Shown piece by piece: positions 1-4,966 of a stretch of 5,071 nt of DNA. The position numbers were made by a program, and so were the translations under genes. Source of the stretch: Calditrichota bacterium (lineage in GTDB: Bacteria > Zhuqueibacterota > Zhuqueibacteria > Zhuqueibacterales > Geothermadaptataceae). A model generated the notes under the pieces. That model did no database searches. It saw only the letters and a program-made list of their open reading frames with translations, and was not told the DNA's origin. Position 1 is the stretch's first letter. Every line of letters begins with the position of its first letter. Location of the stretch: positions 1 to 5,071 of the forward strand of contig QQUM01000344.1 in assembly GCA_008501545.1 (NCBI GenBank). Reading direction: 5' to 3'.

Positions 1-5
1 CTGTA

Positions 6-494
6 TCATTTCAGGTTTACAAACTGAGTTTGTATTTCAATGCGACTGTTCTTTAAATGCTGTATGACGGTCTGCATATCATCAATTTTTTTTCCGGTGA
101 CACGAACCTGGTCTTCCTGGATGGCCGGTTGTACTTTGAGCTTCAAGCCCTTAATTTCTTTGACGATTCGACGTGCTTCGTCTTTATCGATTCCTTGCAG
201 AATGGTCGTGTTGAGTTTCAAATGGCCTTTTGATGTCGGCTCCGGATTCCCGAATTTCAGGTTTTTGGGATTAATTTTTCTTTTTGAAAATGCGACGGAC
301 AACATATCCTTGACAGCCCGCATTTTCATCTCGTCTTCCGTGTTAATCGTAACAACCATGTCTTTCTTGTTCAGCTCAATACTTGTTATCGATCCGCGGA
401 AATCATAGCGGGTTGAAATTTCCTTCAATGTGTTATTTACGGCGTTGTCAACTTCCTGCTGATCGACTTTATTTACGATATCAAATGACGGCAT
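6..494 (-). CDS. yajQ: YajQ family cyclic-di-GMP/nucleotide-binding protein
   Basis: This is a complete 162-residue protein, essentially the usual family length (about 160-165). The N-terminus PSFDIVNKVDQQEVDNAVNN, the following STRYDFRGS and the C-terminal QFVNLK are hallmarks of the YajQ (UPF0234/DUF520) family. Members fold as two tandem ferredoxin/RNP-like domains; here these are roughly residues 1-90 and 91-162. In some bacteria family members bind cyclic di-GMP and act as cytoplasmic effectors, and older work describes nucleotide or tRNA binding; which applies here cannot be told from sequence. The ATG at 494 is supported by AAAGGAGT (plus positions 502-509), which places GGAG 8 bases upstream. 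The gene is alone on this strand here and diverges from the surface protein across an intergenic region of more than 500 bases, so no operon partner is visible upstream. The identification is secure; the physiological role is not. Confidence 0.96.
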   Translation of the reverse strand: MPSFDIVNKVDQQEVDNAVNNTLKEISTRYDFRGSITSIELNKKDMVVTINTEDEMKMRAVKDMLSVAFSKRKINPKNLKFGNPEPTSKGHLKLNTTILQGIDKDEARRIVKEIKGLKLKVQPAIQEDQVRVTGKKIDDMQTVIQHLKNSRIEIQTQFVNLK

Positions 495-944
495 TTTTCA
501 AACTCCTTTGGTTTTCAATTTTATCACTTCTATGGCTTAAAGATTCGTATGATTTAAAAAAATCGCCCCGTGGACAGATCGTTCTTCGTTCTGTTTCAGA
601 TAGTAATACATAATTTCAGGTTCAAATGCAAGATAAATCAAAGACATAAAAACAGACAAACCACTGATTTATTATATGCTTACAAGACCTTGCTCCTCGA
701 CGGGAAACCTTCGCTTTCGTATCAAAATGATTGGCGACGATGGTAAATATCATATCGCACGCAAGTGAAAATCGATTTGAATTTAATGAGATTCCAGAAA
801 TTCGATCCCTAATCCCGGTTTAACACAAAGTGCGAATTTGAATTACACAATTGAAATAGCCATACAATAAAATAATATTTCCCCATTATTTTTTAATGCT
901 TTAACATTTTGATTTCGATATAGTTTTTAGAGTGCACATAATAT

Positions 945-960
945 TTGGCACAAACATTGT
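945..960 (+). promoter_or_regulatory. Possible sigma-54-type (-24/-12) promoter
   Basis: The sequence TTGGCAC at 945-951 is followed at the correct distance by TTGT at 957-960. The sigma-54 consensus is TTGGCACG-N4-TTGCW, with 10 bases between the GG and GC dinucleotides. Here the spacing is exactly 10, and the only deviation in the core is GT instead of GC at the -12 element. Transcription would start near 971-973, giving a leader of about 60 bases before the start codon at 1033. No activator site was identified, and a chance match in AT-rich DNA is possible. Confidence 0.35.
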
Positions 961-1020
961 CAGTGACCATTTACGAACACGCGAAGAAGATTGCATATGG
1001 AACCGACTATTTCTGAAACT

Positions 1021-1025
1021 GGAGA
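1021..1025 (+). promoter_or_regulatory. Ribosome binding site deciding the start at 1033
   Basis: GGAGA lies 7 bases before the ATG at 1033. In-frame alternatives at 991 (TTG) and 997 (ATG) have only a weak purine stretch (GAAGAAGA, 983-990) directly in front. They would also add a polar 12-14 residue extension ahead of the signal peptide. The site at 1021-1025 therefore favours 1033 as the true start. Confidence 0.75.
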
Positions 1026-1032
1026 CGACAGC

Positions 1033-2172
1033 ATGTTCAAGTTACAGCGCTATTTATTAGCGATACTCTACTTTCCAATAATCCTCTTTTTCACAACAAC
1101 AGCGCTCATGGGGAGTTCGATTTTGATTTCCTGGGATGCAAACACGGAAAGCGACCTGTCCGGATATCAAATTCGTTATGGTTTAAGCAGCGCTGATATG
1201 CCCAATTCCGTTAATACCGGAAAAAACACTGAATACGAATTTAAAAATCTACTACCGGGTCAGACATATTATTTTGTCGTCTTCGCTATCGATTATTCGG
1301 GAAATGTAAGTAATCCGAGTGAAGTCGTCAGCGCAAAGATGCCGGATAATCCGGGAAATGGGATTGATCCAAACATTATTTATAATAAAATATCGGGACA
1401 GAATTTAAGATTACGCGCTATTTATTTTGGTTTAAAACATGGCCTTGGATCGATTCGTGATAGTCTCTACTACTTTTGGGACAATGGATCCATTTCATGG
1501 AATATCCATTTTGATAGCACCAGGACATATTATTTCGAATTTCTGGCCAAGTCGAATGAATACATCAATAACGAATGGAGTTCATTTGAAGTGCAACTGG
1601 ATAGTATGTCACTTGATGTCGTGTCTGTTGACTCGTCAGACTTTAAATTTTTTAGCCGTGAATTCCAGGTGGAAGAGGGGATGCACGTCCTAAAAATATC
1701 ATTTCTGAACGACATTTTTAACCCGGCTGCAGGCTGGGATCGAAATCTAATTTTTGATTATGTGCAAATATCCGAATTCAATAAAGACAGGCCGGATACG
1801 ACAGGATCTCCACCCGATTCAGTAGGGCCGGTCGATGAAATTCTTGAAATAGAAAAAGTATTTAAGTTAAATCAGAATTATCCCAATCCATTTAATCCCA
1901 GCACGACAATTTCGTTTGATTTGGGAGCGGAGTCATACATTCAGCTTACAATTTTCAACATCGTTGGACAGAAAGTAAAAACGCTTTTCGCTGGGGAGCT
2001 TAATAATGGCTCTCACAATTTCACATGGAACGCACGCAATGAATTCGGACAGCCACTTGCAAGTGGAGTCTACTATTATCTGCTAGAGGCTTTGAGTGTT
2101 GAAAATTATGAGGGGGCGCTTGCTTTAAAAACGGCACAACGTGAAACAAAACGCATGATTTACATGCGATAA
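1033..2172 (+). CDS. Secreted modular surface protein: Fn3, CBM-like domain and C-terminal sorting tail
   Basis: This is a 379-residue protein when started at the ATG with the good ribosome binding site. Residues 1-27 form a signal peptide, with Lys/Arg then a long hydrophobic stretch (LLAILYFPIILFF) and a cleavage region near ALMGSS. Residues about 30-104 form a fibronectin type III domain (SWDANTESDLSGYQIRYG). Residues about 115-248 look like a beta-sandwich carbohydrate-binding module. The stretch NDIFNPAAGWDRNL (226-239), followed by FDYVQI, recalls the ND...DRNL motif of calcium-dependent xylan-binding modules (CBM60/CBM36 type). A Pro/Asp-rich linker leads to the C-terminal module from about 277, with NYPNPFNP at 282-289 and FNIVGQKVKTL at 308-318. 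That is the FlgD-Ig/type IX-like sorting domain of FCB-group secreted proteins. No catalytic domain is present, so the inferred role is binding or adhesion at the cell surface, perhaps to polysaccharide. The CBM assignment is moderate; the Fn3 and tail assignments are strong. The gene stands alone on its strand. Confidence 0.87.
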   Translation: MFKLQRYLLAILYFPIILFFTTTALMGSSILISWDANTESDLSGYQIRYGLSSADMPNSVNTGKNTEYEFKNLLPGQTYYFVVFAIDYSGNVSNPSEVVSAKMPDNPGNGIDPNIIYNKISGQNLRLRAIYFGLKHGLGSIRDSLYYFWDNGSISWNIHFDSTRTYYFEFLAKSNEYINNEWSSFEVQLDSMSLDVVSVDSSDFKFFSREFQVEEGMHVLKISFLNDIFNPAAGWDRNLIFDYVQISEFNKDRPDTTGSPPDSVGPVDEILEIEKVFKLNQNYPNPFNPSTTISFDLGAESYIQLTIFNIVGQKVKTLFAGELNNGSHNFTWNARNEFGQPLASGVYYYLLEALSVENYEGALALKTAQRETKRMIYMR

Positions 2173-2198
2173 AAATTATGTTTGTTGTGTATGGAAGA

Positions 2199-2208
2199 GG
2201 GGCTGAGT
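2199..2208 (+). repeat. Left terminal inverted repeat
   Basis: GGGGCTGAGT pairs perfectly with 2511-2520. The next bases, CAAAACATAAATTTGCTGTA, are imperfectly matched by AAAAATATAATTTCAGTAAA reading inward from the other end. The left copy begins 26 bases after the stop codon of the surface-protein gene. Confidence 0.65.
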
Positions 2209-2263
2209 CAAAACATAAATTTGCTGTATAAAAATACAAAACGCTGAATTTTGCTTTTCAAAG

Positions 2264-2281
2264 TCCACTCTCGGGAGGGGA
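2264..2281 (+). repeat. Hairpin in left internal repeat unit
   Basis: TCCACTC (2264-2270) and GAGGGGA (2275-2281) can pair around a TCGG loop, with one A/G mismatch. It parallels the CCCCTTC/GAAGGGG hairpin at 2401-2416 in the opposite orientation, suggesting that two related repeat units face each other. Confidence 0.5.
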
Positions 2282-2283
2282 CA

Positions 2284-2318
2284 GATCAGCGAAAAAAGCG
2301 AAGCATTTTTTCGTGATC
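2284..2318 (+). repeat. Long A/T-rich hairpin inside the element
   Basis: The arms GATCA-CGAAAAAA (2284-2297, with a bulged G at 2289) and TTTTTTCG-TGATC (2306-2318) form a 13-bp stem around the 8-base loop GCGAAGCA. The T-run lies within the 3' arm and no U-tract follows the stem, so it is not a textbook intrinsic terminator. It could still slow or protect transcripts from the upstream plus-strand gene. Confidence 0.55.
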
Positions 2319-2386
2319 AGGGGTGGGTTTGGCGTAGAATTAACCTCTTTGTATGATTTGTCACGCTCGAACCTGACCTACCCCGA

Positions 2387-2397
2387 GCCCTTCGGGC
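2387..2397 (-). repeat. Small GC hairpin in right internal repeat unit
   Basis: GCCC (2387-2390) and GGGC (2394-2397) pair around TTC. This is followed by a GGGCCC palindrome (2394-2399). It lies in the GC-rich unit at about 2370-2420 whose minus-strand reading gives a GGGGTAGGT tail, comparable to GGGGTGGGT at 2320-2328 in the left unit. Confidence 0.4.
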
Positions 2398-2400
2398 CCA

Positions 2401-2416
2401 CCCCTTCCAGAAGGGG
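2401..2416 (-). repeat. Perfect 7-bp GC-rich hairpin
   Basis: CCCCTTC (2401-2407) and GAAGGGG (2410-2416) pair perfectly around a two-base loop. On the minus strand, which is the direction of the aldehyde dehydrogenase operon, it is followed by TGGGCC rather than a U-tract. It looks like part of a repeat unit rather than a simple terminator. Confidence 0.5.
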
Positions 2417-2458
2417 AATTGACTGGCGTTCGCTTTGCTCCGCCTATTTTTACTGACT

Positions 2459-2490
2459 TAAATATGCATATAGATTGAATTGCATATTTA
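2459..2490. repeat. 10-bp A/T-rich palindrome near the right end
   Basis: TAAATATGCA (2459-2468) and TGCATATTTA (2481-2490) are perfect inverted copies separated by 12 bases. TTTACTGA occurs on both sides of it (2449-2456 and 2491-2498), and a near copy, TTTACTCA, lies at 2508-2515. It could be a cruciform, a protein-binding site or an AT-rich transcript-end structure for the minus-strand operon. Confidence 0.45.
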
Positions 2491-2510
2491 TTTACTGAAA
2501 TTATATTTTT

Positions 2511-2520
2511 ACTCAGCCCC
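2511..2520 (-). repeat. Right terminal inverted repeat
   Basis: ACTCAGCCCC is the inverted partner of 2199-2208. With one extra C the match extends to 2523. It ends only about 10 bases from the stop codon of the truncated aldehyde dehydrogenase (2531-2533), so the element abuts that gene directly. Confidence 0.65.
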
Positions 2521-2530
2521 CTCACAAACT

Positions 2531-3394
2531 CTAAAAACCGACCGGATGCCAAACAGTTTTCAATTCTACAAAATCAAGAACACTTTGCAGACCTGGTTCA
2601 ATTCGGGGTGTGACTACCACGCGTTTTAAGTTATGCACGGCTTCTTCTTTGACCTTTGCAGTAATTTCCCCTTCTGTAAATTCACAACAAATCGAATCCA
2701 CTTCCATGTGACTGGCCATATGAATGTACAGTTCGTCCAAAAAACCAGTGAGTAGATTGATTACACCACCCGGCAGATCGGATGTAGCGAACACTTCAGC
2801 AAGCGGGGCGAGTATGGCAGCTCCTTTTTCTGCCAGAAGTAAAACCAACGTGTTGCCGGAACAAACAATGCTGGCAATGCGGGAGATGAGCTGGCCAAAG
2901 TGAAATTTATCAGAGCCAAGCATAGCAACGACACCAACCGGTTCCGGTGTTGTGAAATTATGGTGTGGACCGCTGACGGGATTCACCGCCCCAATCACTT
3001 GCTGGTATTTATCCGCAAAACCGGCATAATAAACAAAGGCATCGATCCCCTCATCAACGGCATTATCTGCCTCATCTTGTGAATAACCCAATGTTTCCAC
3101 AAATGTGTCCACAAATTCGCTTCGTTTTCCTTCCAGCATTTCTGCCATGCGATAGAGAATTTGGCCACGATTGTATGCCGACCGGCTGCTCCATCCATTG
3201 ATTGCAGACTTTGCTGCGGCTACAGCGTTGCGGGCATCTTTTCGTGATGCGCGGCATAGATGGGCATATAATTTTTTGGATTCTGCAGTATAAACAGGAA
3301 AGCTTCTGCCCGATTCAGTGCGGGGAAAGGCCCCACCAATATAGAGTTTTATCGTTTTTGCGACATGTGTATTCGTTCCGTTTAATCCGGCCAT
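2531..3394 (-). CDS. Truncated, non-catalytic aldehyde dehydrogenase-like protein (ALDH16 C-terminal-half type)
   Basis: This 287-residue protein is far shorter than the usual roughly 480-500 of the superfamily. Residues about 15-215 follow the NAD-binding half of an aldehyde dehydrogenase: LYIGGAF (17-23), YNRGQILYRMAEML (74-87), EPVGVVAMLG (151-160) and LPGGVINLLTG (207-217). Key residues are lost. The PWNF position reads GSDK (160-163), the cofactor-contacting Lys of the KPAE motif is hydrophobic (LLLAE, 185-189), and the whole Glu/Cys catalytic region is missing. The chain then jumps to a short tail, FVELKTVWHPVG (275-286). This layout and tail match the C-terminal second domain of ALDH16. 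In the bacterial ALDH16 structure, as I recall it, that domain is non-catalytic and contributes to assembly. I infer a structural partner of the upstream enzyme. The clean tail and open frame argue against a decaying pseudogene. The start shares one base with the preceding stop codon. Confidence 0.92.
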   Translation of the reverse strand: MAGLNGTNTHVAKTIKLYIGGAFPRTESGRSFPVYTAESKKLYAHLCRASRKDARNAVAAAKSAINGWSSRSAYNRGQILYRMAEMLEGKRSEFVDTFVETLGYSQDEADNAVDEGIDAFVYYAGFADKYQQVIGAVNPVSGPHHNFTTPEPVGVVAMLGSDKFHFGQLISRIASIVCSGNTLVLLLAEKGAAILAPLAEVFATSDLPGGVINLLTGFLDELYIHMASHMEVDSICCEFTEGEITAKVKEEAVHNLKRVVVTPRIEPGLQSVLDFVELKTVWHPVGF

Positions 3395-4884
3395 TATTTT
3401 ACCTCCACGTACGATAATAATCCATGCCGGCCGCCTTCACGACCCCAACCACTTTCATTGTAACCACCAAACGGGCTGGCCGGATCAAATTTGTTGTATG
3501 TATTTGCCCAAATCACACCGGCTTTCAATGCTTGTGCTGTACTGTGAATTTTTGAACCTTTTTCTGACCAGATACCCGCCGCCAAACCATATGGCGTATC
3601 GTTAGCCTTGCGAATTGCTTCCTCCGGTGTACGGAAGGTCTGGATTGCCAGAACAGGTCCGAAAATTTCTCTGCGGCAAATCGTGGCACTGGAGGCAACG
3701 TTATTAAAAAAACTCGGTTTTATATAATATCCTTTTTGTGGAAGAACCGTCGATTCAGGCTCAAAATATTCGATGCCATCTGCAATAGCATCCGCTATCA
3801 GCCCTTTAATTTTTTCGAGTTCCCCGGGCGAATTGATCGCACCGATATCCGTGTTTTTATCCAGGGGATCACCGACCCGCAGGCTGGCCATGCGTCGCTT
3901 CAATTTATGAACAAACAAATCAGCGATGGATTCTTCGACCAGTAAGCGGGAACCGGCACAGCAAACATGTCCCTGATTGAAATAGATACCACTGACAACA
4001 GACTCAACTGCCTGATCAAGTGCTGCATCCTCATACACGATGTGTGCTGACTTTCCACCCAATTCCAATGTCAATTTTTTCGCACTGTTTACAGTACTGC
4101 GTGCAATGATTTTTCCGACTTCCGTGCTGCCGGTAAAGGCGATTTTATCAACATCGGGATGGTTGACCAGGGCCGCACCTGTCGCCCCGGCGCCGGTAAT
4201 GATATTTACGGTGCCGGGAGGCAAACCGGCTTCTTCGATGATTTCACCGAGCAGCAGTGCAGTCAGCGATGTGGTTTCTGCCGGCTTGAGCACAACACAA
4301 TTGCCAGCCGCCAGAGCAGGTGCAATTTTCCATGCCGCCATTAAAAGTGGAAAATTCCACGGGATAATCTGTCCCGCAACGCCGATGGGTGAAACCGATT
4401 TGCCATTAAACAAATAGTCCAGTTTATCCGCCCAGCCTGCGTAGTAGAAAAAATGGGCAGCAACCTGTGGAATATCAAAGTCCCGGCTTTCTTTAATCGG
4501 CTTGCCATTATCCATCGTTTCAAGCACGGCCAATTCACGGGAACGCTCCTGAATGATTCTGGCTATTCGGTAAATATACCGCCCGCGTTGTTTTGGTGAA
4601 AGCTCGGACCAGGCGCCGTTAAATGCTTTTCGTGCGGCTTTCACCGCACGGTCAACATCTTCCGTATTCGCTTCTGTCAGTTCCGCCAATTTTTCGCCAT
4701 TGGCCGGATTTATAGTATCAAAAAATTTTCCACTTTTTCCAGCCATCCACTTACCGTTGATAAATAATTTGTTTTGTTTTTTTATGTTCACCATGTCTGT
4801 CGATTCCGGTGCCGGATCATATTCAAATTGAAAGCCCGATTCACCAGCTGTTTTATTGTTATTTGTTGACATCGTTTTTCCCAT
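3394..4884 (-). CDS. Catalytic NAD(P)-dependent aldehyde dehydrogenase linked to deoC (ALDH16 N-terminal-half type)
   Basis: This is a 496-residue aldehyde dehydrogenase that oxidises an aldehyde to the acid with NAD(P)+. Next to deoC the likely substrate is acetaldehyde. In this numbering, the oxyanion Asn is in PWNF (175-178, Asn177). The cofactor Lys is in VVLKPAE (Lys200), FTGST is at 250-254, and the general base Glu274 is in LELGGK. The nucleophile Cys308 is in NQGHVCCAGS, 34 residues after the Glu as in ALDH2. EIFGPV and PFGGYNESGWGREGG complete the set. A roughly 35-residue N-terminal extension contains FEYDPAPES, a signature also found at the start of ALDH16. No signal peptide is present, so it is cytoplasmic. 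The ATG at 4884 is preferred because AGGA (plus 4891-4894) sits 6 bases upstream. A GTG at 4902 would add six residues, and an ATG at 4872 with GGGA in front is also possible. The downstream gene overlaps by one base. Confidence 0.96.
   Translation of the reverse strand: MGKTMSTNNNKTAGESGFQFEYDPAPESTDMVNIKKQNKLFINGKWMAGKSGKFFDTINPANGEKLAELTEANTEDVDRAVKAARKAFNGAWSELSPKQRGRYIYRIARIIQERSRELAVLETMDNGKPIKESRDFDIPQVAAHFFYYAGWADKLDYLFNGKSVSPIGVAGQIIPWNFPLLMAAWKIAPALAAGNCVVLKPAETTSLTALLLGEIIEEAGLPPGTVNIITGAGATGAALVNHPDVDKIAFTGSTEVGKIIARSTVNSAKKLTLELGGKSAHIVYEDAALDQAVESVVSGIYFNQGHVCCAGSRLLVEESIADLFVHKLKRRMASLRVGDPLDKNTDIGAINSPGELEKIKGLIADAIADGIEYFEPESTVLPQKGYYIKPSFFNNVASSATICRREIFGPVLAIQTFRTPEEAIRKANDTPYGLAAGIWSEKGSKIHSTAQALKAGVIWANTYNKFDPASPFGGYNESGWGREGGRHGLLSYVEVK
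3401..3406 (-). promoter_or_regulatory. Ribosome binding site within the upstream gene, with TAATG coupling
   Basis: On the minus strand GGAGGT lies 6 bases before the ATG at 3394, inside the last codons of the catalytic dehydrogenase. The upstream stop TAA (3394-3396) overlaps the ATG (3392-3394) by one base. The two dehydrogenase genes are therefore very likely translationally coupled and made in matched amounts. Confidence 0.85.
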
Positions 4885-4890
4885 AAGCTT

Positions 4891-4894
4891 TCCT
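4891..4894 (-). promoter_or_regulatory. Ribosome binding site deciding the start at 4884
   Basis: AGGA, within AACAAAGGAAAG on the minus strand, lies 6 bases before the ATG at 4884. The in-frame GTG at 4902 has no comparable purine-rich site in front of it, so the shorter reading is preferred. Confidence 0.6.
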
Positions 4895-4917
4895 TTGTTC
4901 ACATTTCTGCAGTAGCC

Positions 4918-4950
4918 AACGCTGACAGGGTATCAAATCCTGTCAGCGTT
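4918..4950 (-). terminator. 12-bp perfect hairpin between deoC and the aldehyde dehydrogenase gene
   Basis: AACGCTGACAGG (4918-4929) and CCTGTCAGCGTT (4939-4950) pair perfectly around a 9-base loop. On the minus strand, the direction of deoC, the stem is followed by GGCTACTGC and has no U-tract. The plus strand has a mildly T-rich follow-on (TCTTTCG), but no plus-strand gene ends here within the window. It may therefore be a weak or partial terminator, an RNA-processing or stabilising element that adjusts dehydrogenase expression relative to deoC, or a regulator-binding palindrome. The hairpin itself is certain; its role is not. Confidence 0.55.
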
Positions 4951-4966
4951 TCTTTCGTCAAGCAAA

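Larger units (their letters stand above)
495..1032. other. AT-rich divergent intergenic region, no gene found
   Basis: This gap lies between yajQ and the secreted protein. No open frame here has a credible start, ribosome binding site or recognisable product. An A/T-only inverted repeat (8-bp arms 869-876 and 885-892, loop 877-884 ending in CCCC) lies upstream of the promoter candidate at 945-960. It is too weak to call a terminator. There is also an imperfect direct repeat of the form AAGTG...TTTGAATT at about 763-783 and 828-844; its significance is unclear. The region is long enough to hold regulatory sites for both divergent genes or the remains of a decayed gene, but I see no evidence that settles this. 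Confidence 0.6.
2199..2520. mobile_element. MITE-like element or composite intergenic repeat with inverted ends
   Basis: The convergent gap between the surface protein and the truncated aldehyde dehydrogenase is bounded by an inverted repeat, GGGGCTGAGT at 2199-2208 and ACTCAGCCCC at 2511-2520. The similarity continues imperfectly inward for about 20 further A/T-rich bases on each side. Inside are several hairpins (2264-2281, 2284-2318, 2387-2397, 2401-2416, 2459-2490) and no real gene. Size (about 320 bp), inverted ends and non-coding structured interior fit a non-autonomous miniature element. The ends resemble in style the GGGGCTGnnTCAAAA termini seen on some insertion sequences, from memory only. 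No target-site duplication is evident, which weakens the mobile-element reading. An alternative is a large structured 3' region serving both convergent transcripts. Confidence 0.5.

Noticed and set aside
515..545. Possible -10 box TAAAAT for yajQ on the minus strand
   Set aside because: There is no matching -35 element at a proper distance, and such A/T hexamers are common by chance in this region.
383..613. Plus-strand open frame of 76 codons overlapping the start of yajQ
   Set aside because: It runs antisense through a confidently identified gene, has no recognisable product and no convincing ribosome binding site.
900..929. Possible sigma-70 promoter (TTAACA at 901-906 with TATAGT at 919-924)
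   Set aside because: The two boxes are only 12 bases apart, too close for a functional -35/-10 pair, and no better -10 sits at the right distance.
991..1032. Upstream TTG (991) and ATG (997) starts for the surface protein
   Set aside because: They place a polar stretch ahead of the signal peptide and have a weaker ribosome binding site than the GGAGA before 1033.
2021..2239. Minus-strand open frame of 72 codons over the end of the surface-protein gene
   Set aside because: It is antisense to the conserved C-terminal sorting domain and lacks any recognisable features.
2361..2552. Minus-strand open frame of 63 codons with a Gly/Pro-rich PSGRGGPEGLGVG stretch
   Set aside because: It lies in the repeat element and overlaps the end of the aldehyde dehydrogenase-like gene. 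The Gly-rich segment is what the GC-rich palindromic repeat gives on translation, so I regard it as spurious.
2531..3394. Reading the short aldehyde dehydrogenase as a pseudogene truncated by insertion of the adjacent element
   Set aside because: The protein ends in a tail (ELKTVWHPVG) matching that of ALDH16, and the missing catalytic segment is internal rather than at the element boundary, so the shortening is a family feature.
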